Assembly: GCF_000690055.1 (NCBI RefSeq)
Contig: NZ_JJNZ01000007.1
Span: forward strand, 85,012-149,011
Reading direction: 5' to 3'
DNA from: Pseudoalteromonas fuliginea
GTDB taxonomy: Bacteria; Pseudomonadota; Gammaproteobacteria; Enterobacterales; Alteromonadaceae
Length of the DNA stretch: 64,000 nt
Position 1 is the stretch's first letter. Each line of letters begins with the position of its first letter. A program made the translations under genes and the position numbers. Shown here piece by piece: positions 1 through 9,345 of the stretch. A model generated the notes under the pieces. The model searched no databases, was not told where the DNA came from, and saw nothing but the letters and a program-made list of their open reading frames with translations.

Positions 1-1
1 G

Positions 2-1243
2 GCTGATACCCCAAAGCAAGATTCATTACTAGCACTAAAGCACAGCTATATTGTGCCTGGCGGGCGCTTTCAAGAGATTTACTATTGGGATAGTTATTTT
101 ACAGCATTGGGTTTAATCGATGCAGATAAAGGTGATGTAGTTGAAGATATGCTACTTAACTTTGTCGATTTAATTAACGATTATGGTTGTATTCCAAATG
201 GTAACCGTCGCTATTATTTATCACGCTCGCAGCCACCGGTTTTAGCACTCATGGTCGAATTATTATGGGAACATACGCATAGTAAATCACTCAATACGCA
301 ATGGCTTGCCATGTGTGTTGCAGCACTTGAAAAAGAATATATATTTTGGATGCAAGGCGCTCAGTTGCTTTCGACTAATGTATTGAGCTCAAAGCGGGTA
401 GTAAGAATGCCTTGTGGTGGTATTTTAAATCGTTATTGGGACGATGTAAGTGAGCCAAGGGCAGAGTCATTGCGTGAAGATTTAGCGCTAGCGGAAGGGT
501 TGGCGAAGGAGAAAAAATCTGATTTTTATCGTAATATTCGCGCAGCGTGTGAGTCGGGTTGGGACTTTAGTTCTCGTTGGCTTGGTGAATCTAATTTACT
601 AAGCTCTATTCAAACAACTGATATTGTTCCTATAGATTTAAACTGCCTTATGTATAACTTAGAGAATCAGTTAAGCAAATTCTTTCAATTGCTCGGCAAT
701 AGTGAACAAGCAGAGCATTACCAATTACTTGCTAGCAATCGCAAGGCGCTTATTAATGCTTACCTTTGGAATGAACCAACCGGTTTTTTTGTTGATTATA
801 ACTGCCGTACAACGACTCAATCTCCAATACTTAGTGCAGCGGCAACTACTGCTTTATTTGTTAATTTAGCCAGTAATGAGCAAGCAACTAAGGTAGCTAC
901 AAGATTAGCCAATGAATTTTTAAAAGAGGGTGGCATTGTTACAACTATTACTCAAACGGCTCAGCAGTGGGATAGTCCAAATGGTTGGGCTCCACTACAA
1001 TGGTTTGCGGTAAAAGGGCTTAATAACTACGGTATAACACAATTGAGTACACATATAATGCAAAATTGGGTAAATATGGTTGAGCAAAACTTTGCAGCAA
1101 ATAGGTGCTTACTCGAAAAATACAATGTGTGCACACCAGCGGTTTTAGCCGGTGGTGGTGAATATCAAGTACAGCAGGGTTTTGGTTGGACTAATGGTGT
1201 AACGGCAAGATTTTATACGTTATTAAATAATCCAGAGTTTTAA
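2..1243 (+). CDS. alpha,alpha-trehalase (GH37), 5' end outside window
   Basis: Hydrolyses trehalose to two glucose units. The reading frame is open from base 2, so the gene begins left of the window; the visible part is about 413 residues. Both trehalase family signatures are present: PGGRFQEIYYWDSYF near the start of the visible part and QQWDSPNGWAP near residue 320. The fold is the (alpha/alpha)6 barrel of GH37. The missing N-terminus would tell a periplasmic (TreA) from a cytoplasmic (TreF) form, so no symbol is given. The next gene, a CsgD-like regulator, has the same orientation but an 87-bp gap and no functional link that I can see. Confidence 0.95.
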   Translation, partial: ADTPKQDSLLALKHSYIVPGGRFQEIYYWDSYFTALGLIDADKGDVVEDMLLNFVDLINDYGCIPNGNRRYYLSRSQPPVLALMVELLWEHTHSKSLNTQWLAMCVAALEKEYIFWMQGAQLLSTNVLSSKRVVRMPCGGILNRYWDDVSEPRAESLREDLALAEGLAKEKKSDFYRNIRAACESGWDFSSRWLGESNLLSSIQTTDIVPIDLNCLMYNLENQLSKFFQLLGNSEQAEHYQLLASNRKALINAYLWNEPTGFFVDYNCRTTTQSPILSAAATTALFVNLASNEQATKVATRLANEFLKEGGIVTTITQTAQQWDSPNGWAPLQWFAVKGLNNYGITQLSTHIMQNWVNMVEQNFAANRCLLEKYNVCTPAVLAGGGEYQVQQGFGWTNGVTARFYTLLNNPEF

Positions 1244-1330
1244 ATAATTGGGTTACTTATAATTTTTTAATACCATTATCGGATTGTATGTTACCTATAA
1301 CTTAGGTAATGTTGCATAAACGTTTCATGG

Positions 1331-2029
1331 ATGAAATTTATGTCACATAAAAATCACGTGTTTGTAAGAACAACTTTTCAGTCATCTTTCCACTCTCATA
1401 GTTACACCGCTATATTAAGAACACTACAAGCGCTGTTTACCGATATAAAAATGGATGACACAGTACCTCAGCTAGAAGAACGATCGCATTATGATTTGTT
1501 TTTGATTGATGGCACTAAAAATAATTGGCAAGACCTTATTCCCACCGATTTAATTTGCTTAGCGAAGCACTGTAACGTTGTTGTCTTTAATGTTGAGCGA
1601 GAAACGGTATGTGAAAAGAACTTACTTCTCAATCATTTCAATGGCGTATTTTATAAATCGGATCCTCCAGAAGTTATTTTTAAAGGGTTAGTTAAAATAA
1701 ATGCTGGTGAACTCTGGTTTGCACGAAAAATTATTTCAATCGCATTCAATGATATTTTGGCTGTAGCATCATCATTTAACAGTTTGTACGATGGTATAGA
1801 AATAAAAAAAGATGATTATGATCATTTAACTAAACGAGAAAAATCGGTTATTTATCTCATAGCGCAAGGTGCCAGTAATAATGCTATTGCCGATAAACTT
1901 AATATAAGTGATCACACAGTAAAAACCCATTTATACAGTGCGTTTAAAAAAACTAGTTCGCGTAATCGAGTAGAGCTAGCTAATTGGGCACAACGTTATA
2001 TTTCTGTTTTACTGCCAATGGCTAAATAA
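1331..2029 (+). CDS. csgD: CsgD-like LuxR-family transcriptional regulator
   Basis: 232-residue DNA-binding regulator. The C-terminal LuxR/FixJ helix-turn-helix spans about residues 165-222 (LTKREKSVIYLIAQGASNN, then IADKLNISDHTVKTHLYSAF). This closely follows the enteric CsgD pattern, including 'GASNN.IA..L.IS..TVKTHLY..FKK'. The N-terminal 150 residues are a degenerate receiver-like domain (FLIDGT near residue 55) without an obvious phosphoacceptor Asp. The gene is convergent to the curli operon, which supports a role as curli activator. This orientation differs from E. coli, where csgD heads csgDEFG and diverges from csgBA. No clear Shine-Dalgarno precedes the ATG. Confidence 0.85.
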   Translation: MKFMSHKNHVFVRTTFQSSFHSHSYTAILRTLQALFTDIKMDDTVPQLEERSHYDLFLIDGTKNNWQDLIPTDLICLAKHCNVVVFNVERETVCEKNLLLNHFNGVFYKSDPPEVIFKGLVKINAGELWFARKIISIAFNDILAVASSFNSLYDGIEIKKDDYDHLTKREKSVIYLIAQGASNNAIADKLNISDHTVKTHLYSAFKKTSSRNRVELANWAQRYISVLLPMAK

Positions 2030-2052
2030 CCTTTTCAGGATCAAATTTTTGT

Positions 2053-2086
2053 ATAAATAAGGCGACTTAAAAGTAGCCTTATTTAT
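2053..2086. terminator. bidirectional hairpin between csgD and csgG
   Basis: An 11-bp perfect inverted repeat (ATAAATAAGGC at 2053-2063 and its complement at 2076-2086) has an inner ACTT/AAGT extension. It sits in the 65-bp gap between two convergent genes, so it probably ends transcription from both sides. Confidence 0.7.
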
Positions 2087-2094
2087 CTTAATTA

Positions 2095-2868
2095 TTAACT
2101 TACTTTTTTGGCCCATAACCCTTTATCAATGCCCTTTGTTATTAGGTCTGTAAGTGCTTTTTCTATTGCTTGGGTAACACAAATACTCATAGGTTCGTTA
2201 TCACTAAAGCCAGCTTCTGCTTCAGCTAATCGTTTGTAACTTACGTACCTAAAAAATCCGGCACGCATTTCTTGGCTCAGTACTTTTTTGCTGGTTGCTA
2301 CCGATAGTAAGACTTGCCCTGTTCGTACATCAACAGCACGTAAGTATATTGAAATAGCATCTTCACGGTAAAGCTCTGATGCGCCTATTCCAAAGTATTC
2401 CATACCTAAACCACCTGTTTTTACATTGGTGTCGTAGCTAATAATACCGCCTTCTAAAATTATTTTGGCGGTTGTTAATGGGGGTAAATCTGGTTGATTT
2501 GGATTATCTGATTGAGCCGCCCGAATGATTTTTCGCTCTGTTAGTATATTTTGCAGACCCTCACGTTCAACCGGTGTAAACCAATCCGACTCATGTAAGG
2601 CTTGTATTAGTATTGAATTAGCCCCCTGAGTTACAGCGGTAGAAAATGAGCTCACATTTGTTTGCGGTTTATATTGACCTGTTTGATCTCTAAATGAATA
2701 AACTGAAACAGGAATACTACCCATGGGTTTGGGTAGGTTTTTTAAATCAGAAAAAATTTCTGTGGGTTCTAAGCTCATTGCTTGCTGCTGCTGTGGTGGT
2801 ATTAAATTTCCCAAACTTGCGCAGCCCGTTAAGCTAAGAACTACAATTGTTATAAGTAGTTTATACAT
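2095..2868 (-). CDS. csgG: CsgG curli secretion channel lipoprotein
   Basis: Outer-membrane nonameric channel that exports curlin and accessory proteins. The 257-residue length fits the family. It has a lipoprotein signal peptide with lipobox LTGC (Cys at about residue 16), then the CsgG core, with VSVYSFRDQTGQYK at about 54-67 and a glycine-rich amphipathic segment near residue 150 (ILEGGIISYDTN). The ATG overlaps the csgF stop by one base (TAATG), so the two are translationally coupled. Last gene of the curlin-csgE-csgF-csgG operon. Confidence 0.96.
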   Translation of the reverse strand: MYKLLITIVVLSLTGCASLGNLIPPQQQQAMSLEPTEIFSDLKNLPKPMGSIPVSVYSFRDQTGQYKPQTNVSSFSTAVTQGANSILIQALHESDWFTPVEREGLQNILTERKIIRAAQSDNPNQPDLPPLTTAKIILEGGIISYDTNVKTGGLGMEYFGIGASELYREDAISIYLRAVDVRTGQVLLSVATSKKVLSQEMRAGFFRYVSYKRLAEAEAGFSDNEPMSICVTQAIEKALTDLITKGIDKGLWAKKVS

Positions 2869-3278
2869 TATCCAAACCTCGGTACTTCAATGATCACCAC
2901 GGTGTCATCAATTATATTTGTTATTCTTACGGTAATGCTATCTGTGGTACTGGTTATAACTTCTATTTGGTAATCGCCACTCATAAATATGGAATCTTGA
3001 TTGAAAATACTGTCGTCTATGTTTTCACCAAACGCCATATCTGTTATTTCTCTTACCATTCGATTTAAGTAAGTGCGTTCTAAAGAATCTTGAAATTGCT
3101 CGGTGTAACTTTTTTCTATTACTGGCGCTTTATGTTTATTTTGAGCTTGTGCTTTGCTAAGTAGCATATTCGCATTGAGAGGATTACCGCCAAAGCTTGG
3201 GTTAATTGGGGTATAAATTATTTCAGTCGCGGCGGCTGAAAAGCTTAATGTTGTTATTATAAATATTATTATTCTCAT
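2868..3278 (-). CDS. csgF: CsgF curli assembly protein
   Basis: Extracellular/outer-membrane curli factor that binds CsgG and couples secretion to nucleation. A signal peptide (MRIIIFIITTLSFSAAATE) is followed by the family motif YTPINPSFGGNPLN at about residues 22-35, the segment that in E. coli CsgF inserts into the CsgG channel. A longer reading from 3290 is possible, but the ATG at 3278 has a GGATGG ribosome site five bases upstream and starts the signal peptide cleanly, so I prefer it. It lies one base beyond the csgE stop. Confidence 0.93.
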   Translation of the reverse strand: MRIIIFIITTLSFSAAATEIIYTPINPSFGGNPLNANMLLSKAQAQNKHKAPVIEKSYTEQFQDSLERTYLNRMVREITDMAFGENIDDSIFNQDSIFMSGDYQIEVITSTTDSITVRITNIIDDTVVIIEVPRFG

Positions 3279-3279
3279 T

Positions 3280-3681
3280 TTACCATCCATTTATGGCCAT
3301 ATCGGGAGACGACACTGCCATATTTTCACGAGCCATTGCATCAATTACGGTATACACGGCTTGTTCAACACGTTGATCTAGTGGCTCTAACCTTCGGCCT
3401 AAGTATGTTGCATACACCAGTCTATTGTTCATTATTAAAGAAAGTTTAGTGCCTGCTTTTGGGATTACTGTTTCTTTAATTTCAATATTAAACCCTGCAG
3501 TTGAGGGTAAGTCTCGCCAGTAATTTGAGAACTCGTAATAAAATTGATGACCAAAGCGACTAATGCTTCTATCGAGTAATAAACCGTCTATTTCCAACTC
3601 ATCAGCTGCATAACCTGCAGTGCTAAAAGATAATGAAATTACGAATAAGAAACCAGCGAAGCTATTTTTTTTATTGTTCAT
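3280..3681 (-). CDS. csgE: CsgE curli secretion specificity factor
   Basis: Periplasmic adaptor that caps CsgG and delivers curlin subunits. It is 133 residues with a signal peptide ending near YAADE. The mature part carries the CsgE hallmark ...DRSISRFGHQFYYEFSNYW at about residues 36-54, and a C-terminal region (LGRRLEPLDQRVEQAV). It begins 38 bp after the curlin gene in the same orientation. Confidence 0.93.
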   Translation of the reverse strand: MNNKKNSFAGFLFVISLSFSTAGYAADELEIDGLLLDRSISRFGHQFYYEFSNYWRDLPSTAGFNIEIKETVIPKAGTKLSLIMNNRLVYATYLGRRLEPLDQRVEQAVYTVIDAMARENMAVSSPDMAINGW

Positions 3682-3719
3682 AATTAAAAGGGGAGAGTTA
3701 CTCTCCCCAACCTTTGCAA

Positions 3720-5222
3720 TTACATTTGTGTAATTGTTGCCGTATTACCATCACCCATTTGAGTAACAGATACTGTACTGTTAAAGCCAATGACAGCGCC
3801 TTCAACAATATTATCGTTACCCAGCTGAGTTACGCTAAATGATACGTTTTCACCGCCAACTAAAAAGGCTGATTGCTCTGTTCCGCCAACCCAGTTATTT
3901 TCACCTTGTTGTGAAATATCAATGCTGTGGTCGTTGCCTTCAACCATTAAATCAATAACATTCATTTCGCCAGTTTGAGCAATATCAATTTGACTACCGT
4001 TACTGTCTAAAATGCCAGCAAGTGTTAGCATTGTTTCATTTAGAGAACCATCTTGAACAATATCAATATCGTTATCGTTTGAAGTAAGTGAAGTGTCTGG
4101 GTAAGACGACTCCACAACAGCGGTATTATCTTGGCCTGTTTGTGTTAGATTTATGTCGTTATCAGAGCCATTAAAGTTAACTAAATGTGCTGAGTTAAAT
4201 TCACCTACCTGATCAATCGTAAATTCATTATCAGAACCTAACACGCCCATGTAAGCGTCATTGAACAAACCATTTTGATTACTTGTTAGCTCATTATTAT
4301 CACCAATAAGTTCAGCGGTAGCAGTGTTGTATGTATCTACTTGAGTAATGGTTACTTCATTGTTTTGACCTTCAAATAACGCTGAGTCTGCGGTGTTGTT
4401 ACTGCCTTCTTGGTCAATGTCTATTTCGTTATCATTACCCACAACCGCTGCAAATGTTACAGCATTTGTATTGCCATCTTGTTCAATGGAAAACTCGTTA
4501 GCGTCGCCAGAAATAGCACTGAGTGTTACCGCATTACGATCGCCATCTTGCTCAATATCAAGCTCGTTGTCGTTACCTTGTAAAGAACTGACTTTAAAGG
4601 TGTTCCAGTAACCTGCTTGCTCTAAATCGAGTGTATTCTGATCGCCAGTGAGCATTGTTATTTCAGCTTCATGCCATTCACCAGTTTGCAGCGAAGTTAT
4701 TTCGTTGCCATTACCTTGCATATCCATGTTGTAGAACCAATGACCGCCAGTGCCTTGTTCTACTTCAATCAAGTTGTCATCACCAGTTACTGTATTTATA
4801 GCTTCGTTATTGACCAAAACACCTTGGCCAACCTGTGTTACAAGTAAGAGGTTATTATTACCAGTAACTTCGGTTATTAATCCATTCGCAGTACCATCTT
4901 GAGCGTATGCTTGTGAGTTGCTATCACCAATTGTAGTTACTTCAGCATAGTTACCAAACTGTGCTTGGGTTACTTCTGTATCGTTATTATTGCCTGTTGT
5001 TGTGACAAGCATGGTATTGCTATCGCCATTTTGTATTAACAATGCCGTATTGTTGTTTAATGTTTGAGCAAGTGTCATTGAATTAGCTGTACTTGCAATA
5101 GATACCTTGGTGTTAAGTTCAGAGCTAGATACTGATTTATTACCTGTTTCAGCATATGAGGCAAAGCTAGTACTCATTGCAATTGCAACCGCGCAGCTTA
5201 GAATTGATTTGTTCAACTTCAT
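3720..5222 (-). CDS. giant curlin (about 19 curlin repeats), major curli subunit
   Basis: Amyloid fibre subunit of 500 residues, more than three times E. coli CsgA (151 aa, five repeats). A signal peptide (MKLNKSILSCAVAIAMSTS) is followed by about 19 tandem curlin units of the Gln-X-Gly-X-X-Asn type (for example IEQDGDRNAVTLS, IEQDGNTNAVTF, IDQVGEFNSAHL). They run to the last residues, which end as a half repeat (TITQM). The mature chain is very rich in N, D, T and E. I start at 5222 because AAGGAG lies seven bases upstream; an upstream ATG at 5255 would only add 11 residues before the signal peptide. No second curlin (CsgB-like nucleator) or CsgC lies next to it. Confidence 0.9.
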   Translation of the reverse strand: MKLNKSILSCAVAIAMSTSFASYAETGNKSVSSSELNTKVSIASTANSMTLAQTLNNNTALLIQNGDSNTMLVTTTGNNNDTEVTQAQFGNYAEVTTIGDSNSQAYAQDGTANGLITEVTGNNNLLLVTQVGQGVLVNNEAINTVTGDDNLIEVEQGTGGHWFYNMDMQGNGNEITSLQTGEWHEAEITMLTGDQNTLDLEQAGYWNTFKVSSLQGNDNELDIEQDGDRNAVTLSAISGDANEFSIEQDGNTNAVTFAAVVGNDNEIDIDQEGSNNTADSALFEGQNNEVTITQVDTYNTATAELIGDNNELTSNQNGLFNDAYMGVLGSDNEFTIDQVGEFNSAHLVNFNGSDNDINLTQTGQDNTAVVESSYPDTSLTSNDNDIDIVQDGSLNETMLTLAGILDSNGSQIDIAQTGEMNVIDLMVEGNDHSIDISQQGENNWVGGTEQSAFLVGGENVSFSVTQLGNDNIVEGAVIGFNSTVSVTQMGDGNTATITQM

Positions 5223-5804
5223 TATTTTTCTCCTTGAAATGATAAAATCAAACACCTTAAATGTTATAGGTTTTAATAAGGTATTTGCTGTCTCAGCATG
5301 CCGTGCCGATATAATGTTTTGTGATCCGCTTTAGTTACTTATGTAAGTGAGTGAAGCGAAATATATGATTATTGAGTAAAAACGAGTCTTGTCATAAAGC
5401 TAACACTGACAAAGTTTAAGCTTAAATTCATAATCAAGTACTAACTGTATTCCTCAATATGAATTTCTTAAATCATCATTTTTTACCAATTTTTTTTATT
5501 TTATATTTCAAATGGTTAAGCTTATAACCTTGCTTTTTTAGATTTTATTCGAAAAAAGCAGTAAAAAAACATGACCCTATATTGGGTAGAGGTAAGTGTA
5601 ATAAATTCATTATAATGACTGTATTAGGTGTTTTTTTTTGCCAATTCTAGTTAAAAATAATGGTTTTTTGTTATTTTTAATCTTTATTACTTGTTTAATT
5701 TGGTGTTTGGTTGTTTGCTTATATCTTGCCATGTGATCCCTTGTACTTGAAGTAGTGAAAAACTTGCTTAGTGTTTCTAAGCCTTCCCTACTATGGATAG
5801 AACA
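5223..5804. other. 582-bp AT-rich intergenic region between divergent curlin and protease genes
   Basis: No gene is supported here; the short open frames are antisense or non-coding. It must hold the promoters for the curli operon (minus) and the S8 protease (plus). The only distinct structure I see is a 14-bp near-palindrome at 5574-5587. Confidence 0.6.
5574..5587. promoter_or_regulatory. near-perfect palindrome upstream of curlin operon, possible regulator site
   Basis: ACCCTATATTGGGT, a 7+7 inverted repeat with one mismatch, lies about 350 bp upstream of the curlin ATG and about 220 bp upstream of the protease ATG. Its link to the CsgD-like regulator is only a guess from location. Confidence 0.3.
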
Positions 5805-8309
5805 ATGAAAACAAAATTATCTATTATTACGCTCGCGCTACTACCTTGTTTAGCTTCTGCAAAGTTACCTGATGCAGGTGCACTGCAACAAGTTACTGCA
5901 AGTAGTGACTCTATAATTGTTAAATATAAAAAAAATACAACGCCACAAATGCGTAAACAAGTACGCGCTATGGTTAAAGCTAAAATATCGGATTTAAATA
6001 ATGATGAGGTTGATGATAACTTTACGTCATTATTTTCGGGCCGTTTAGCTAAGTTTAAAGTCTCTGGTATGAGTACCAAAGAAGCTATTGAGCGTTTGAA
6101 GTCAAATCAAGCTATTGAATATGTAGAGCCAGATTACCGAGTGAGTATTGCTACAAGCTCTCCTAATGATCCTCGTTTTGATGAACTATGGGGTTTAAAT
6201 AATGAGGGCCAAACAGGTGGTGTTACAGATGCCGATATTGATGCACCTGAAGCGTGGGACATTTCTATCGGTAGCCGCGATATTGTAGTGGGTGTTATTG
6301 ATACAGGTGTTGATTATAGTCATCCCGATTTAGTTGATAACGCATGGGTTAATGCGGGCGAAATTGCTGGTGATGGTATTGATAATGACGGCAATGGTTA
6401 TATTGATGATATTCATGGTATTAACGCGATTACAGATGCTGGCGACCCAATGGATGACCAAGGACATGGTTCTCATGTGTCAGGCACAATCGGTGCAAGC
6501 GGTAACAATTCAACGGGTATTGTAGGTGTAAACCAAGAAGTATCTATTGTTGGTTGTAAGTTTTTAGATGCGGCTGGTAATGGCTCAACATCAGATGCAA
6601 TTAAGTGTATTGACTATATGGTTAACCTTAAAAATTCAGGTGTTAATTTACGTGTTCTAAACAATAGTTGGGGTGGTGGTGGTTTTAGCCAAGCTTTAGC
6701 TGATGCAATTACAGTAAGTGAGCAAGCTGACATTTTATTTGTTGCCGCTGCCGGTAATGATGCAGTTGATAATGATGCAAACCCGCATTACCCATCAAGC
6801 TATGAACACGAGAGTGTTTTTTCTATTGCGAGCACTGATAGCAGCGATAATTTATCTGACTTCTCACAATGGGGTTTAACCAGTGTTGATATGGGGGCAC
6901 CCGGTAGTGCTATTTTATCAACAGTCCCGGGTAACGGTTATGCTACTTACTCAGGCACTTCAATGGCAACACCTCATGTTGCAGGTGTTGCTGCACTTGT
7001 GTTGTCAATCAACCCAGATTTAACAACCACAGAACTTAAACAGTTATTGATGAGCAGTGGTGATGTAAATACTGCATTACAAGGTAAAACGGTTGCTGGC
7101 ACTCGACTCAATGCAAACCAAGCATTACTTGATGCAGACCCAACCCCGAGTTTTATAATGTCTGTGACACCTGTATCACAGCAAAAAACAGTAGGCGAAA
7201 CTGCATCGTATACATTTGAAATAGGTTCTATTGCACAGTGGGATGGTGAAGTAACACTTGATCTAACATCTAGTCTTGGTGGTGCATATTTATCTGCATT
7301 AACAGCACGTCCAGGCGAAACAGTACAGCTTAGTGTTGAGACCGATGAAAATACGCCATGGGGTGATTATGAGTTTACTGTTACAGCAACATCAGATGAT
7401 ATTGTTAAAGAAAAAACAGTAAGTTTAATGTTACAACCTGCTGGTTTAAATGACTTTACGTATAGTAATGAAGAAAATCTACCGATCCCTGATAACGATC
7501 CATTAGGCGTTAATTCGGTTATCACAGTTGCTGATGATTTAACTATTTTTGGTACTTCAGCAGATGTAAATATCACACACACGTGGTCTGGCGATTTAGT
7601 ACTTACACTTACTTCACCGCAAGGCTCTGAAGTCACTCTACAAAGTAATCAAGGTGGTAGCGAAGACGATATTGTTAAAACGTTTACATCAAGTGTATTT
7701 AATGGCGAAGTAGGAACCGGTGATTGGACATTAAATGTTGTCGATACGGCAGGTATAGATACAGGTAATATTAATAGTTGGTCACTTACGTTCAGTGCTA
7801 TTGGTGAAGTAGGTACACAACCACCTCTTGCTAGTTTCACTGTTGATACACAAGGGTTAACCGCTGCATTTGTAGACACAAGCAGTGATGCTAATAATGA
7901 TATAACACAGTGGAGCTGGAACTTTGGTGATGGTGCAACATCAACTGACTCAAGACCAGTACATGCCTATGCCCAATCAGGTAGTTACGATGTAGAGTTA
8001 ACGGTTACAGATAGTGAAGGTAATACTGATTCATTTACTCAAACGGTTGTTGTAAGTGACGTGACCCTTGAGCTGAACTTAAAACGCGCTAACAAAACAC
8101 GTTTAGGTACAATGCGTGTAGAACTTAGCTGGGAAGAAGTGGGTGCAGAGTCATTAAGCGTTTACCGTAATGGCGAGTTAGTTGATACCGTTTCAGATAA
8201 CGGTCGTTACCGTGATTACGTGCGTGGAGCTACGTTACCATCGTACGATTACCAATTATGTGTAACAGAAAATGTGTGTTCGAATATCATCACCGTTTCT
8301 TTTGAATAA
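5805..8309 (+). CDS. secreted S8 (subtilisin-like) serine protease with P-domain and PKD domain
   Basis: Extracellular protease of 834 residues. Order: signal peptide (1-19, ending ASA); I9-type inhibitor propeptide to about 110; subtilase domain about 125-450 with the triad Asp in VIDTGVD (about 165), His in GHGSHVSG (about 221) and Ser in GTSMATPHVAG (about 386); a linker beta domain; a proprotein-convertase P domain about 560-670 (HTWSGDLVLTL, GTGDWTLNVVD); a PKD domain about 675-755 (WSWNFGDG); and a C-terminal beta-sandwich-like segment of about 80 residues. I prefer the ATG at 5805, with GGATAG upstream, over 5793. It may degrade marine protein or collagen-like material. Confidence 0.93.
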   Translation: MKTKLSIITLALLPCLASAKLPDAGALQQVTASSDSIIVKYKKNTTPQMRKQVRAMVKAKISDLNNDEVDDNFTSLFSGRLAKFKVSGMSTKEAIERLKSNQAIEYVEPDYRVSIATSSPNDPRFDELWGLNNEGQTGGVTDADIDAPEAWDISIGSRDIVVGVIDTGVDYSHPDLVDNAWVNAGEIAGDGIDNDGNGYIDDIHGINAITDAGDPMDDQGHGSHVSGTIGASGNNSTGIVGVNQEVSIVGCKFLDAAGNGSTSDAIKCIDYMVNLKNSGVNLRVLNNSWGGGGFSQALADAITVSEQADILFVAAAGNDAVDNDANPHYPSSYEHESVFSIASTDSSDNLSDFSQWGLTSVDMGAPGSAILSTVPGNGYATYSGTSMATPHVAGVAALVLSINPDLTTTELKQLLMSSGDVNTALQGKTVAGTRLNANQALLDADPTPSFIMSVTPVSQQKTVGETASYTFEIGSIAQWDGEVTLDLTSSLGGAYLSALTARPGETVQLSVETDENTPWGDYEFTVTATSDDIVKEKTVSLMLQPAGLNDFTYSNEENLPIPDNDPLGVNSVITVADDLTIFGTSADVNITHTWSGDLVLTLTSPQGSEVTLQSNQGGSEDDIVKTFTSSVFNGEVGTGDWTLNVVDTAGIDTGNINSWSLTFSAIGEVGTQPPLASFTVDTQGLTAAFVDTSSDANNDITQWSWNFGDGATSTDSRPVHAYAQSGSYDVELTVTDSEGNTDSFTQTVVVSDVTLELNLKRANKTRLGTMRVELSWEEVGAESLSVYRNGELVDTVSDNGRYRDYVRGATLPSYDYQLCVTENVCSNIITVSFE

Positions 8310-8334
8310 ATTTTATTACATCTAAAGTAATTTA

Positions 8335-8358
8335 AGCCCAGCAAAGCTGGGCTTTTTT
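8335..8358 (+). terminator. Rho-independent terminator after S8 protease
   Basis: AGCCCAGC-AAA-GCTGGGCT followed by six T. It ends the protease transcript just before the convergent end of the purine operon. Confidence 0.9.
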
Positions 8359-8411
8359 ATGTTTACGATGAGGGTAATAAGTAATTAGAATTTATTTTTA
8401 ATGGATTACAG

Positions 8412-9344
8412 CTATGCTTTTTTATACGGGTGGGTTTTAAGCCAGTGCTCGGCTATTTGTTCACGCGTGGCAAACCAAACTTGCTCATGCGATCGGGCAT
8501 ATTCTAAAAACCGTGCTAATGCTTTTATTCTTCCTGGTCTGCCAATTAAGCGACAATGCAAACCTATCGACATCATTTTTGGGGCGTTTTCACCTTCTGG
8601 AGCGCCTTCCTCGTATAGTGTATCAAAGGCATCTTTTAAGTAATTATAAAATTGATCGCCTGCGTTAAAACCCTGCACGGCAGCAAAGCGCATGTCGTTT
8701 ACATCAAGCGTGTAGGGCACTATTAACTGTGGTTTACCTTCTTTAATACTGTAAAAAGGTAGGTCGTCGCTGTAATCGTCGGCATCATATAAAAAATTAC
8801 CATTTTCAACTACAAGGGCTGCTGTGTTAGGGCTTGTGCGCCCTGTGTACCAACCTTTGGGCTTTTTACCGGTAAGCGCTTGAATGATTTCAATGGCTTG
8901 TTGCATATGCTCGCGTTCGGTTTGCTTATCTATATTTTGATAATTAATCCAGCGCAGGCCATGGCTTGCAATTTCGTGGCTTGCTTCAACAAAGGCTTTA
9001 GCTACATCGGGGTGGCGCTCAAGGGCCATCGCCACTGCAAAAATGGTGACCGGTATATCGTATTTTTTAAATAAACGCAGTAGCCTCCACACGCCCGCGC
9101 GCGAGCCATATTCGTAAATAGACTCCATGCTTATATGGCGGTCTTCAACATGGGGGGCACTGACTATTTCTGATAAAAACGTTTCAGCGGCTGCATCACC
9201 ATGTAATACACAATTTTCGCCGCCTTCTTCGTAATTTAATACTACTTGCACGGCAATGCGGGCTTTATTAGGCCAGTTTGCATGGGGTACATCTGGACCA
9301 TAACCAATTAAATCGCGCGGGTAGTTTTTAAAATGCTCACTCAT
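8412..9344 (-). CDS. puuE: PuuE-type allantoinase (polysaccharide-deacetylase fold)
   Basis: Metal-independent allantoinase: allantoin to allantoate. 310 residues, with the NodB-like fold and PuuE-typical segments: RDLIGYGPDVPHANWPN at about 10-26, NYEEGGE at about 37, the YEYGSRAGVWRLLRLF segment at about 77, and HEIASHGLRWINYQ at about 128-141. It is the last gene of the purine operon, one base after puuD. Placed after uraD/uraH/puuD it completes urate to allantoate. Confidence 0.93.
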   Translation of the reverse strand: MSEHFKNYPRDLIGYGPDVPHANWPNKARIAVQVVLNYEEGGENCVLHGDAAAETFLSEIVSAPHVEDRHISMESIYEYGSRAGVWRLLRLFKKYDIPVTIFAVAMALERHPDVAKAFVEASHEIASHGLRWINYQNIDKQTEREHMQQAIEIIQALTGKKPKGWYTGRTSPNTAALVVENGNFLYDADDYSDDLPFYSIKEGKPQLIVPYTLDVNDMRFAAVQGFNAGDQFYNYLKDAFDTLYEEGAPEGENAPKMMSIGLHCRLIGRPGRIKALARFLEYARSHEQVWFATREQIAEHWLKTHPYKKA

Positions 9345-9345
9345 T

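Noticed and set aside
4393..4611. Open frame antisense to the curlin gene
   Set aside because: It results from the repeated codon pattern of the curlin repeats on the other strand; no ribosome site or family match.
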